From the NCBI GenBank assembly GCA_029561465.1, contig JAKQIZ010000128.1, positions 1-41,541 of the forward strand: 41,541 nt of DNA. Reading direction: 5' to 3'. Below, piece by piece: positions 1 through 8,238 of the stretch (position 1 is its first letter; each line of letters opens with the position of its first letter). Origin of the DNA: Deltaproteobacteria bacterium. GTDB taxonomy: Bacteria > Desulfobacterota > Syntrophia > Syntrophales > UBA8958. The notes under the pieces are model-generated. The model made no database searches. It was not told where the DNA came from and saw only the letters and a list, made by a program, of their open reading frames with translations. The position numbers and the translations under genes are program-made.

Positions 1-341
1 CCTTCTGAAAATCCGATATTGCCCGGGGATTGCCGATCTGAGCATAGACCATCCCCCTGATGTTATAGGCATCAGGTAATTTTGGATCGAGTTCGATGGA
101 CTTGTTGAGATCCTCGATCGCTTTACTGAACTGGCCCTGGATTGACGGCCAGCTCAAACTGCGCCCTGTCGTTCGTCGTAAGCCCACGGTTGTAATAGGC
201 AATGCCCCGGTGATTGTATGCCTCGGCATAATCGGGATTCAGGGCGATGGCCCGGGTAAATTCATCAATGGCCAGAGATTCCTCCCGACTGACCGTATAA
301 TGATATTTCCCCATACGTTTTGATGGTTTGGGCCATAGCAA
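1..341 (-). pseudogene. TPR-repeat protein fragment, frameshifted and cut by the window edge
   Basis: On the minus strand, an open frame from 341 to 123 encodes a tetratricopeptide unit (AIALNPDYAEAYNHRG). It then runs into a stop at 123. In another frame, from about 145 down to position 1, translation gives a second typical unit (KAIEDLNKSIELDPKLPDAY, then NIRGMVYAQIG). Removing one C near 138-142 joins the two parts as ELAVNQGQFSKAIED, so the break is a single-base frameshift. The spacing between the two units is about 16 residues longer than the canonical 34, so the first unit may also be rearranged. TPR proteins are protein-protein interaction scaffolds; the role here is unknown. The start is not clear and the gene continues beyond base 1. 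A sequencing error cannot be told apart from a real mutation. Confidence 0.6.
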
Positions 342-406
342 CTATTTCGACTTACGCACCGGGAGGGCATAGTATTGGAAATCAAAAAACAATTTAATGA
401 TTGGAG

Positions 407-1189
407 CTACCGGCCTTTGAATACGGGAGACCGTTTGGTAAGGAAGGCATCCACCCCTTCCCGGTGGTCTTCCGTGCCGAGGCAAAACAGTTGAATCCCT
501 GTCTCCAGCTCAATGCCGGCCTGGAGATCCAACTTGTCGCTCTGATTGAGAATCTTCTTCATGAGCCCAATCGCCACGGGGGCATAACGGGTCAACTGCG
601 CGGCAAAAATGGAGGTTTCCTCCCAGAGCTTATCGTCGTCGATAAGGCGATTGACCAGGCCGATCTCGTAAGCCTTGGCGGCGTCGATCACATCGCCGGT
701 GAACATGAGTTCCTTGGCCCGGTGCAGACCCACGGTGCGGGGCAGGAAATAGGTCGCGCTGCCGTCGGGAATCAGGCCGATGCGGACAAAGCTCTGAGAA
801 AAGCGGGCCGCCCGGCCGCAGAAGATCAAATCGCAGGCCAGGGCCAGGCTGAATCCCGCCCCGGCCGCCACGCCGTTCACCATGGCGATGACCGGTTTGG
901 ACATGTGGACGATGAGATTGACGATCTCGGCGATATCCTGAATATACCGCCGGGATTTGGCGATATTGTCGAACGTGAGGATATAGGGCAGATCGCCGCC
1001 GGCACAGAAGGCCCGGCCGGCCCCGGTGAAGATCACCGCCCGCACCGTGGAATCTTCCTCGACCTCTCTAAGGGCCACCCGAGTATCGTCGAGGAGCGCC
1101 TGGGTCATGGAATTCAGCGAGGCGGGATTGTTCATGGTAATCTTGGCGATGTTGCCGATTCTCTCCAGTAAAGCCGCTTGCTCAGCCAT
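407..1189 (-). CDS. Enoyl-CoA hydratase/isomerase family protein (crotonase fold)
   Basis: This 260-residue protein has the usual crotonase length. The two oxyanion-hole segments are visible: FCAGGD near residue 61 and GVAAGAGFSLAL near 106. The following region reads GLIPDGSATYFLPR; an Asp-Gly there resembles PaaG-type isomerases more than classical hydratases, which carry a Pro-Glu. It therefore probably hydrates or isomerises an unsaturated acyl-CoA in the cytoplasm. The ATG at 1189 is preceded by a good ribosome site (GGAGGTG). The gene is divergent from the flavoprotein at 1344, and a sigma-70-like promoter for it lies at 1221-1249. The CoA-transferase at 2133-4034 suggests an acyl-CoA degradation context. 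The exact substrate cannot be read from the sequence. Confidence 0.9.
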   Translation of the reverse strand: MAEQAALLERIGNIAKITMNNPASLNSMTQALLDDTRVALREVEEDSTVRAVIFTGAGRAFCAGGDLPYILTFDNIAKSRRYIQDIAEIVNLIVHMSKPVIAMVNGVAAGAGFSLALACDLIFCGRAARFSQSFVRIGLIPDGSATYFLPRTVGLHRAKELMFTGDVIDAAKAYEIGLVNRLIDDDKLWEETSIFAAQLTRYAPVAIGLMKKILNQSDKLDLQAGIELETGIQLFCLGTEDHREGVDAFLTKRSPVFKGR

Positions 1190-1220
1190 CTGTGCACCTC
1201 CGTTGTCTTTTCGATAGTTC

Positions 1221-1249
1221 TCTATAAATGTTTACGGGTGAGAATTCAA
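1221..1249 (-). promoter_or_regulatory. Sigma-70-type promoter for the crotonase gene
   Basis: On the minus strand TTGAAT (1244-1249) and TATAGA (1221-1226) are separated by exactly 17 bases. The implied start of transcription is about 25 bases upstream of the ATG at 1189, just ahead of its ribosome site. Both hexamers match the consensus at four or more positions. Confidence 0.55.
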
Positions 1250-1265
1250 CTGCGGCGCTCCCCCC

Positions 1266-1303
1266 TTGACAAAAACGCCCGGATGGACCATGAAATGGTC
1301 CAT
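1266..1303 (+). promoter_or_regulatory. Promoter element overlapping a perfect inverted-repeat operator
   Basis: A perfect dyad has arms ATGGACCAT (1283-1291) and ATGGTCCAT (1295-1303) around a GAA spacer. A TTGACA hexamer lies just upstream at 1266-1271, so a -10 at 17-base spacing (about 1289-1294, poor match CATGAA) would fall inside the dyad. A bound dimeric regulator would block it. The site lies 40 bases before the flavoprotein ATG and between two divergent genes, so it could control one or both. The 9-3-9 layout fits MarR- or TetR-type repressors. No regulator gene is adjacent. Confidence 0.5.
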
Positions 1304-1343
1304 ATTGGGATATTTATAAAAACAATCGGGAGGCAAGAAGATC

Positions 1344-1919
1344 ATGAAGGTAGTCGCTCTCAACGGCAGCGCCAGGAAAAACGGGAACACCGCCATTTTG
1401 CTCAACACGGTCCTGGAAGAACTCCAGCGGGAAGGGATGGAGACGGAACTAATCCAGATGGACGGCATCGCCCTGCCGGGGTGCCGGGCCTGTTACAAGT
1501 GTTTCAAGAACAAGAACAGGCACTGCTCCGTGGAAACGGACATGCTCAACGAGGTGATCGACAAGATGCTGGCGGCGGAAGGCATCCTCCTTGGGTCACC
1601 CACCTACTTCTCCGACGTCTCGGCGAACATGCGGGCCTTCATCGAGCGTTGCGGCTTCGTAGCCCGGGCCAACGACTACATGTTCAAGCGCAAGGTCGGG
1701 GCCGCCGTCGTCGCCGTACGCCGGGCCGGGGCCATCCCCGCCTTCAGCGGCATGAACCTCTTTCTCCATTACATGCAGATGATCATGCCCGGTTCCAGCT
1801 ACTGGAGCATGGCCCTGGGCCGGGACATCGGCGACGTCCGCAAAGACGAAGAGGGCATGCAGATCATGCGGGACCTGGGCCGGAACATGGCCTGGCTCAT
1901 GAAGCAGATTTATCGCTGA
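1344..1919 (+). CDS. NADPH-dependent FMN reductase / iron-sulfur flavoprotein family
   Basis: The 191-residue protein begins MKVVALNGSARKNGNT, the phosphate-binding loop typical of flavodoxin-fold FMN reductases. It is followed by CRACYKCFKNKNRHCSV, a compact cysteine cluster (about residues 48-63) like that of archaeal and anaerobic iron-sulfur flavoproteins. ILLGSPTYFSDVSANM then forms the second flavin contact. It probably moves electrons between FMN, and perhaps an Fe-S cluster, and small acceptors in the cytoplasm. The start is supported by GGGAGG about 10 bases upstream. The gene is monocistronic as far as can be seen and sits behind the dyad at 1283-1303. The physiological partner is unknown. 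Confidence 0.85.
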   Translation: MKVVALNGSARKNGNTAILLNTVLEELQREGMETELIQMDGIALPGCRACYKCFKNKNRHCSVETDMLNEVIDKMLAAEGILLGSPTYFSDVSANMRAFIERCGFVARANDYMFKRKVGAAVVAVRRAGAIPAFSGMNLFLHYMQMIMPGSSYWSMALGRDIGDVRKDEEGMQIMRDLGRNMAWLMKQIYR

Positions 1920-2132
1920 AAAACTCCTTCCTCCGGTAAACCGCCCAGGCTTCCGATCTTTGGGAACGCCCCGCGATCCCCTTTTACCCTCCGCCGCCAT
2001 CGGACAAAAATGGATGATAAATTCGGACGGAGGCGGATTGGTAACCATTGGATCTCCCATTATTATCTATACGAACGGACAGTCCGGAGCCGCCGGGCCG
2101 CCCGCCCATAGATGAAAAGAAAGGGGTCCATT

Positions 2133-3230
2133 ATGGCTGCATTCGCATACAATCAGGAAGCGCTGGTGAACCTGAAGATCGAAGACACCTCCGTCCTGGA
2201 CCGACTGGTCGATTTTTCCTCCGCCCGGGCGGCCCATCTGAAAAAAGATCATTCCCAGCGGGATAAACGGATGTCGCTGTCCGAAGCCGTGGCGGAGTTC
2301 GTACAGGACGGGGATATCGCCACCGACACCGGCTTCGCCTACGTCCGCACCTGCCACCAGGCCTATTTCGAGATGATCCGCCAGGGCAAGAAGGGACTGC
2401 ACTTCATCGGTTCGCCCAACACCAATCAGAGCTACATGATCAACTTCGGGGTCTGCGCCTATTCCCACAACTCCTATATAGGGGCGGAGATGCGGGGGAC
2501 AGACCGCAATTATTCCCGCCAGTTGAAAAACGGCAAAGTCAAGATCCTCTCCGAGTGGAGTCACGGCACCATGGCCCAGGGTTTCAAGGCCGCCCAGTTG
2601 GGGGCGCCGGGGATCTTCAGCAAGCAGATGCTGGGCTCCGACATCATCCGTTACAACCCCTACGTGCGGGTGATGCAGAACCCCATGCGCTCCGATCCCG
2701 ATCCGGTGGTCTTCATCCCCGCCCTCTACCCCGACGTCTCGGTCATTCACGTCCAGCAGTGCGACAAGTGCGGCAACGCCCGGATCTACGGCCCTGCGGT
2801 CAACGACATCGCCATCGCCGCCGCCGCCCGGAAGCTCATCATCACCGCCGAGGAGATCGTCCCGGAAATAGATCTGCGTTACAACAACAAGGGGGTGGTC
2901 ATCCCCTTCATGAACGTGGACGCCGTGGTGGAGCTGCCCTTCGGGGCCGTTCCCGGCAACATGCCCGGTTACTATTACTGGTCCCGCCAGTGGTGGGAAA
3001 AGTTTCTCCGCTATGGCACCCTGAACGACGAAAACCTTCAGGAGTTCATGCAGTACTGGGTTTTCGACTGCAAGGATCAGTTCGACTTCGTGGAAAAGCT
3101 GGGCGGCGCCCGCTGGATAGCCAAATCCCGCCGGCTGACCAAGGCCGCTGAATACGACAACGAAGACGAAGGATTCGATTTTTCCTACGAACCCTATACG
3201 CTCAAGAAAGACCCCGGCGTCTATTACTAA
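2133..3230 (+). CDS. CoA-transferase subunit A (glutaconate CoA-transferase type)
   Basis: This 365-residue protein matches the alpha subunit of family I acyl-CoA:carboxylate CoA-transferases. Recognisable parts are MSLSEAVAEFVQDGDIATDTGF, the GAPGIFSKQMLGSDI stretch, and a late VNDIAIAAAARKLIITAEE segment. The ATG at 2133 is chosen because AAAGGGG lies 6-9 bases before it; the upstream in-frame ATG at 2112 has no such site and would add seven residues. Subunit B follows after 15 bases. Together they should transfer CoA between an acyl-CoA and a carboxylic acid in the cytoplasm. In syntrophs such enzymes activate short-chain or dicarboxylic acids. The substrate here cannot be assigned. Confidence 0.88.
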   Translation: MAAFAYNQEALVNLKIEDTSVLDRLVDFSSARAAHLKKDHSQRDKRMSLSEAVAEFVQDGDIATDTGFAYVRTCHQAYFEMIRQGKKGLHFIGSPNTNQSYMINFGVCAYSHNSYIGAEMRGTDRNYSRQLKNGKVKILSEWSHGTMAQGFKAAQLGAPGIFSKQMLGSDIIRYNPYVRVMQNPMRSDPDPVVFIPALYPDVSVIHVQQCDKCGNARIYGPAVNDIAIAAAARKLIITAEEIVPEIDLRYNNKGVVIPFMNVDAVVELPFGAVPGNMPGYYYWSRQWWEKFLRYGTLNDENLQEFMQYWVFDCKDQFDFVEKLGGARWIAKSRRLTKAAEYDNEDEGFDFSYEPYTLKKDPGVYY

Positions 3231-3245
3231 GGGAGGAAAAGAACG

Positions 3246-4034
3246 ATGACGAACGATAAACCATTGAACCCCCTGGAAATGCTGGCCTACATCCTGTCCC
3301 TCCAGATCCGGGATCATCAGGTGGTATATGTCGGGACCGGGCTGCCCATGGTGGCGGCCATCCTGGCCAAGAAGACCCATGCCCCCCACATCACCATGGT
3401 CTATGAATCGGGGGGGCTGAACCCCATCCCCGGGGACATGCCCTGGTCCGTAGGCTGTCCCTTCACCTGGCGCAAGGCCGCCCTGATCCAGGAGATGGCC
3501 TACTCCTTCGCCCAGGTCTATAACGGCTTCGTGGACATCGCCTTTCTCGGGTTCGCCCAGGTGGATATGTACGGCAATGTGAACACCCATCTGATCGGGA
3601 ACGATTTTCTCCAGCCCAAGGTGCGCCTCACCGGCTCGGGAGGCAACAACGATCTCACTTCGCTGGCGGAAAACATGGTCCTCGTCGGCCTGCACACCCC
3701 GGATAAGTTTCCCGCCCGGGTGGATTTCATCACCAGCGTGGGGCACCTCACCGGGGGCGCTTCCCGCCGGGAGGCGGGGCTCCTGGGTAACGGCCCCATC
3801 GCCGTTGTCACCAATGCCGGCGTCTTCGATTTCGAGGAAGAAAACAAGCGCATGCGGGTCCAATCCCTCCAGCCCGGTGTCAACTTCGAGCTGGCTCAGC
3901 TTTGCACCGGCTTCGAACTGCTGCGGCCGGAAGGAGAAATACCCGTCACCCCGGCGCCGTCCCCGGAGGTCCTGGCGATCCTCAGGACCCAGGTCGATCC
4001 CAACGGCGTCTTTACCAGCATCCCCGGAATGTAA
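3246..4034 (+). CDS. CoA-transferase subunit B (glutaconate CoA-transferase type)
   Basis: The 262-residue beta subunit follows its partner by 15 bases with a strong GGGAGGAAAA ribosome site. The segment MVYESGGLNPIPGDMPWSVG places a glutamate at residue 54, the position of the CoA-ester-forming glutamate in Acidaminococcus glutaconate CoA-transferase. The later LTGSGGNNDLTSLAENMV and THLTGG-like regions are also typical of beta subunits. The protein is therefore expected to be catalytically competent. It forms a heteromeric enzyme with the 2133-3230 product. A GC-rich hairpin follows at 4061-4093, which fits the end of a two-gene operon. Confidence 0.88.
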   Translation: MTNDKPLNPLEMLAYILSLQIRDHQVVYVGTGLPMVAAILAKKTHAPHITMVYESGGLNPIPGDMPWSVGCPFTWRKAALIQEMAYSFAQVYNGFVDIAFLGFAQVDMYGNVNTHLIGNDFLQPKVRLTGSGGNNDLTSLAENMVLVGLHTPDKFPARVDFITSVGHLTGGASRREAGLLGNGPIAVVTNAGVFDFEEENKRMRVQSLQPGVNFELAQLCTGFELLRPEGEIPVTPAPSPEVLAILRTQVDPNGVFTSIPGM

Positions 4035-4060
4035 ACAACATTCTCCATCCTCCCTTCTTC

Positions 4061-4093
4061 CGGGAGGCGGCGCCTTGCGGCCGCCGCCTCCCG
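4061..4093 (+). terminator. GC-rich hairpin after the CoA-transferase genes
   Basis: An 11-bp perfect stem (CGGGAGGCGGC, 4061-4071, with GCCGCCTCCCG, 4083-4093) encloses an 11-base loop, 27 bases after the stop of subunit B. No run of T follows, so it is either a weak intrinsic terminator or an mRNA 3'-end stabiliser. The remainder of the gap up to 4300 shows nothing else recognisable. Confidence 0.5.
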
Positions 4094-4300
4094 CCCTCCT
4101 ACGATGGCTTGACAGCCCAGCGGGTTCCCCGTATAGTTCCGGGCCGAGATTGCGGCGCCCACCCGGTGAGGCCGGCGCACGGCGTACTCTCAAGTGGCCG
4201 CCGGTCCGTTGCCCCGGCTCGGCCCCCGGGACGGAACGACGGGGGCCGGAGATCCGCCGACCGGTCCGAATCGAGCGCGAGGAAAGGAAAGCGACACCCC

Positions 4301-6142
4301 GTGTTTTTGCCCGTAACTCCGGAAGAGGTCCGCGCCCACGGCTGGAGAGCCCTCGACGTCATCCTGGTCACGGGAGACAGTTACGTGGACAGCCCCTATG
4401 TGGGCGTCGCGGTGATCGGCAAGTTCCTCCTCGCCTCCGGATACCGCGTCGGCATCATCCCCCAGCCCGACCTCGCCGGCGGCGCGGACATTACCCGTCT
4501 GGGGGAGCCGGAACTATTCTGGGGCGTCACCGGCGGCTGCATAGATTCCCTTGTCGCCAACCGCACCGCCGCCGGTAAAAGGCGCCGCTCCGACGACTTC
4601 ACCGCCGGGGGAATCAACAACCGCCGTCCCGACCGGGCCGTCATCGCCTATACCAACCTGATCCGGCGGTACTTCCCGAAGACGAAGCCCATCGTCCTGG
4701 GGGGCATCGAGGCCAGCCTCCGGCGTATCGCCCATTATGACTTTTGGTCCGATCAGGTTCGCCGTTCCATTTTGTTTGACGCCAAGGCGGATTACCTCGT
4801 TTACGGCATGGGGGAAAATACGGTCCGGGATCTTGCCGACCTCCTCCGGGCCGGCCGGAGGGTAACCGACCTCAAGGGTATCTGCTATGCCGCCGGAGAG
4901 AAGAAAGACGGTTTCCTGGCAATCCCTTCCTGGGAGGAAGCGGCGACGAGTCCGGAGGCGTTTACCAGGATGTTCCTCACCTTCTACCGAAACCAGGACA
5001 CCCTGACCGCCCGGGGCCTCGCCCAACGTCATGGCGGCCGTTGGCTGATTCACAACCCCCCGGCGGCGCCCCTGACCCAGAAGGAAATGGACGAGGTCTA
5101 TGACCTGGACTTCGCGCGGGACGCCCATCCCTGCCACCGCCGGGCCGGTGCCGTCCGGGCCCTGGAGACGATCCGCTTCTCCATCCCCACCCACCGGGGT
5201 TGCTATGGGGAATGTAACTTCTGCGCCATCGCCGTTCATGAGGGGCGCACCGTCAGTTCCCGGAGTGAGGCGTCGATAATCCGGGAAGGGTCCCTCATCG
5301 CCTCCCGGCCCGATTTCAAGGGTTATATCCACGATATCGGGGGGCCGACGGCCAACATGTACGGATTTGAATGCAGGAAAAAGCTGGCCCGGGGGGTCTG
5401 CCCGGACCGCCGTTGCATGTACCCCAAAATCTGCGCGAACCTCCAACCCGATCACGGCCCCCAGCGCGCCCTCCTCCGGAAACTCGCCGCGCTGCCCGGC
5501 GTGAAAAAGGGCATCGTCGCCTCGGGCATCCGTTACGACCTCCTCCTGGCCGACGGGAAGCAGGGCCTCCCCTATCTTCGCGACGTGGTCAACCGCCACG
5601 TCTCCGGCCAACTCAAGGTCGCCCCGGAACACGCCGTGGAACGGGTCCTCCGTTGTATGGGGAAGCCGGGCATCGCGCCCTTTCTCTCCTTCCGCGACCA
5701 CTTTTACCGCCTCACCGCCCAGGCGGGGAAGCAGCAATTTCTCTCCTGCTATTTCATCGCCGCCCATCCCGGCTGCACCCAGGACGACATGGAAGGGCTC
5801 CGCCGCTTCACCCGCCGGGAGTTTCACGCCCCAGCCGATCAGGTCCAGATCTTCACCCCCACCCCCGGCACTATTTCCACGCTCATGTATTGCACGGAAC
5901 GAAACCCCTTCAGCGGCCGTCGCATCTTTGTGGAAAAAACGGCCTCCGGCCGGGAGCGGCAAAAACAAATTCTGGTTGAGAAAAAAATCCCCTTCCGGTA
6001 TGCAGAGAAAAACAATCAGGCCACTGTAACGGAGGGAAAAACCATGGGCAAGGACAAAGACGTCAAGAAAGAAACCAAGAAGAAACCATCCAAAACGCTG
6101 AAGGAGAAAAAGGAAGCCAAACGGCAGAAAAGAGCCGGTTGA
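4301..6142 (+). CDS. ygiQ: YgiQ family radical SAM protein
   Basis: Read from a GTG at 4301, the protein has 613 residues and begins FLPVTPEEVRAHGW, then VILVTGDSYVDSPYVGVAVI. That is the conserved N-terminus of YgiQ proteins, so the longer open frame upstream is not coding. The radical SAM cluster motif is CYGECNFCAIAVHEG (nt 5204-5245), and DIGGPTANMYG follows as in the family. C-terminal PTPGTISTLMYCTERNPF and a lysine-rich tail (last ~35 residues) complete it. Family members bind a 4Fe-4S cluster and SAM; their substrate is not established. AGGAAAGG lies 14 bases before the GTG, which is a rather long spacing. The gene is convergent with arnD. Confidence 0.88.
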   Translation: MFLPVTPEEVRAHGWRALDVILVTGDSYVDSPYVGVAVIGKFLLASGYRVGIIPQPDLAGGADITRLGEPELFWGVTGGCIDSLVANRTAAGKRRRSDDFTAGGINNRRPDRAVIAYTNLIRRYFPKTKPIVLGGIEASLRRIAHYDFWSDQVRRSILFDAKADYLVYGMGENTVRDLADLLRAGRRVTDLKGICYAAGEKKDGFLAIPSWEEAATSPEAFTRMFLTFYRNQDTLTARGLAQRHGGRWLIHNPPAAPLTQKEMDEVYDLDFARDAHPCHRRAGAVRALETIRFSIPTHRGCYGECNFCAIAVHEGRTVSSRSEASIIREGSLIASRPDFKGYIHDIGGPTANMYGFECRKKLARGVCPDRRCMYPKICANLQPDHGPQRALLRKLAALPGVKKGIVASGIRYDLLLADGKQGLPYLRDVVNRHVSGQLKVAPEHAVERVLRCMGKPGIAPFLSFRDHFYRLTAQAGKQQFLSCYFIAAHPGCTQDDMEGLRRFTRREFHAPADQVQIFTPTPGTISTLMYCTERNPFSGRRIFVEKTASGRERQKQILVEKKIPFRYAEKNNQATVTEGKTMGKDKDVKKETKKKPSKTLKEKKEAKRQKRAG

Positions 6143-6244
6143 TGCGGTTGCGGCCGTTGTTCCCGCGGGCCGTATCAGCGGGCGCATCTCATTGATCTGC
6201 TTAAATTCTCTGCCGTAAGGAACGATTTCCCGGACGGATTGATG

Positions 6245-7105
6245 TCACACCGCGCAGGGGGCGGCCCGGCCGGGGAGGAGGGCCAACTCGTATTTTCGCC
6301 TGGGCAGGCCTTGGGGAGCCAAGTCCGTGGATATTTCCCCCAGGGTCCGCACCTCGCAATCCATCCCCCGAATTGTCCCCATGAGATCGAGAAAGGGCTG
6401 GTTCCAGGCTCCCCCCTCCACCTCGGCGTGGACGGGGAGGACATGGATGCCGCCCCCTTTCAGGCACGAAATAATTTCCTCCCCCGCCGCCCGAATACCC
6501 AGTTCCTCGAAACAGGGCAGGTCGGAAGGGATCTCGGGGACGCCGATCATTTCGTGGAGAAAGGGCGCCCGCGCCCGGGTGCAGCTCAGGTACTTGAAGC
6601 CCCGGCGGCCGGCAATCCGCAACACCCGGTCGTCCACAAGCCAGGCAGGGGCACCGAAGGAAGCGGCCTCCCGACCCGTCACCGCGCGAAATGCGTTCAG
6701 ACCCTTGTGGAACCAATCCTCTATCCACCCTTCGGAGCGGCGGGACAGGCCGTCCTGCCAGCGCCGGTGGTCCCAGGCGTGAAACTCCACCTCGTGGCCC
6801 TCCGCCATGATCCGGCGGACCAGATCGGGAAAGGACAGGGCGATGAACGGCGACGGCAGGAGCGTTCCATACAGGGCCGTCTTGATGCCATAGAGGGCCG
6901 GGGCGTTGCTTTTCAGCATCTTTTTCAGGAAACGGGGATTTTTCAGGAGTTGTAGGATCGCCAGCCCCGAGGCGTCGGGACCCATGCTGAGGTAGAAGGT
7001 CCCCTTGACCTCCAGGGCCGCCAGGCTCTCCAGGAGGCGGGGAACCCCCTTTTTCATCCCCTCGTGGGTGTCAACATCGATCTTCAGTCCCAGGATGCGT
7101 TTCAT
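6245..7105 (-). CDS. arnD: Polysaccharide deacetylase family, ArnD-like deformylase
   Basis: The 286-residue protein begins with the NodB-type motif LGLKIDVDTHEG and has EVEFHAWDHRRWQDG, as in ArnD. ArnD removes the formyl group from undecaprenyl-phosphate-Ara4FN in the inner membrane to give the Ara4N donor used by ArnT. Later conserved parts are FGAPAW and HVLPVHAEVEGG. The gene is last in the arnB-C-A-A-D order and overlaps the decarboxylase gene by 35 bases, so the two are probably translationally coupled. The Arg/Pro-rich C-terminal end is not conserved. No signal peptide is obvious. Assignment rests on motifs plus the complete pathway context. Confidence 0.85.
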   Translation of the reverse strand: MKRILGLKIDVDTHEGMKKGVPRLLESLAALEVKGTFYLSMGPDASGLAILQLLKNPRFLKKMLKSNAPALYGIKTALYGTLLPSPFIALSFPDLVRRIMAEGHEVEFHAWDHRRWQDGLSRRSEGWIEDWFHKGLNAFRAVTGREAASFGAPAWLVDDRVLRIAGRRGFKYLSCTRARAPFLHEMIGVPEIPSDLPCFEELGIRAAGEEIISCLKGGGIHVLPVHAEVEGGAWNQPFLDLMGTIRGMDCEVRTLGEISTDLAPQGLPRRKYELALLPGRAAPCAV

Positions 7106-8117
7106 TTTCTTCCAGGAAGGAGTAGATCGTCTTGGTCAGGGAGGTTTCGAGGTCGATCGCCGGTTCCCAGTCCAAAAGCTTCCGGGCCTTGGCGATACTC
7201 GGTTTGCGGGTGTAGATGTCCTGATAGCCCTTCCCGTAGTATTCCGCCGCCGCCACTTCGGTGATTTCCGAATATTCCCCGTCCCGCCGGTGGTCGGGAT
7301 GGTCCATGAAGATCTTTTTCATCAGGTGGGCCAGTTCCGCCACGGAGCACTCGTTGTCCGGATTGCCGATGTTGATGATCTCGTTCCGGCACCGGTCGTC
7401 CTTGTTTGCCAATATTTTCATCAGGGCGGCGATCCCGTCATCGACATAGGTGAAGCACCGCTTCTGGCGCCCCCCGTCCACCAGGGTGATGGGCCGCCTC
7501 ATGAGGAGCTCGGCGATGAACTGGGTAACCACCCGTGAGCTTCCCTCCTTGGCCGCATAGAGGGAATCGAGGCGGGGACCGATCCAGTTGAAGGGCCGAA
7601 AGAGGGTGAATTCCAGATGACCCCGGGTCCCGTAGGCGTAGATCACCCGGTCCAGAAGCTGCTTGCAGCAGGAGTAGATCCAGCGCTCCTTCTGGATGGG
7701 TCCGACGACCAGGAAACTCTCGTCCTCGCTGAACTCGGGATCGGGGCAGGCCCCGTAAACCTCCGACGTGGAAGGGAAGACCACCCGTTTGCGGTACTTG
7801 ACGCACTGTTTGACGACATTCAGATTCATCTCGAAGTCGAGGTTGTAAACCCCGATGGGGTCCTCCACGTAGAGCTTCGGCGTGGCGATGGCCACCAGGG
7901 GCATAATGACGTCGCACTTTTTGACATGATACTCGATCCACTCCCGGTTGATGGCGATATCGCCCTCTAAAAACTGGAAACGGGGATTGCACAGGGCGCT
8001 CTCCAGACGGTCTTCACTTAAATCCATGCCGTAAACCCGCCAATCCGTCGTTGCCAGGATGCGGTTGGTAAGATGGTGTCCGATAAATCCGTTTACGCCC
8101 AAGATCAATATCTTCAT
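7071..8117 (-). CDS. arnA: UDP-glucuronate decarboxylase, separate ArnA C-terminal domain
   Basis: Read from the ATG at 8117 (MKILILGVNGFIGHHL), this 348-residue protein is a short-chain dehydrogenase with the GxxGxxG NAD motif at residues 7-13. It has the ArnA C-domain signature FPSTSEVYG and the catalytic YSCCK (YxxxK), then LFRPFNWIGPRLDSL and the NIGNPDNE segment. It should oxidatively decarboxylate UDP-glucuronic acid to UDP-4-keto-arabinose. In Escherichia coli this domain is fused behind the formyltransferase; here it is a separate gene 121 bases downstream of the formyltransferase gene. The longer open frame to 8165 is rejected because the Rossmann fold begins at MKIL. It overlaps arnD by 35 bases. 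Confidence 0.88.
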   Translation of the reverse strand: MKILILGVNGFIGHHLTNRILATTDWRVYGMDLSEDRLESALCNPRFQFLEGDIAINREWIEYHVKKCDVIMPLVAIATPKLYVEDPIGVYNLDFEMNLNVVKQCVKYRKRVVFPSTSEVYGACPDPEFSEDESFLVVGPIQKERWIYSCCKQLLDRVIYAYGTRGHLEFTLFRPFNWIGPRLDSLYAAKEGSSRVVTQFIAELLMRRPITLVDGGRQKRCFTYVDDGIAALMKILANKDDRCRNEIINIGNPDNECSVAELAHLMKKIFMDHPDHRRDGEYSEITEVAAAEYYGKGYQDIYTRKPSIAKARKLLDWEPAIDLETSLTKTIYSFLEENETHPGTEDRC

Positions 8118-8238
8118 CTGCAAATGCACTCCTATACGTTTGACTTTTTTGACAAATAAAAGCACCCCTCATGGCGGCGGGCATACGGTTCAGGTCATGT
8201 CCCGAAACGGGGCGGTTTTCCGTCCCGGGGGCGAGGGC

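Noticed and set aside
2067-4193. 708-codon minus-strand frame opposite the CoA-transferase genes
   Set aside because: It is a GC-rich antisense shadow without family motifs; the plus-strand genes have ribosome sites and conserved residues. The same applies to 4514-6187, 17170-18930 and 38092-39645 on the minus strand.
3902-4300. N-terminal extension of the YgiQ protein over the CoA-transferase end
   Set aside because: It runs through the subunit B gene and a hairpin; the family N-terminus begins at FLPVTPEE, just after the GTG at 4301.
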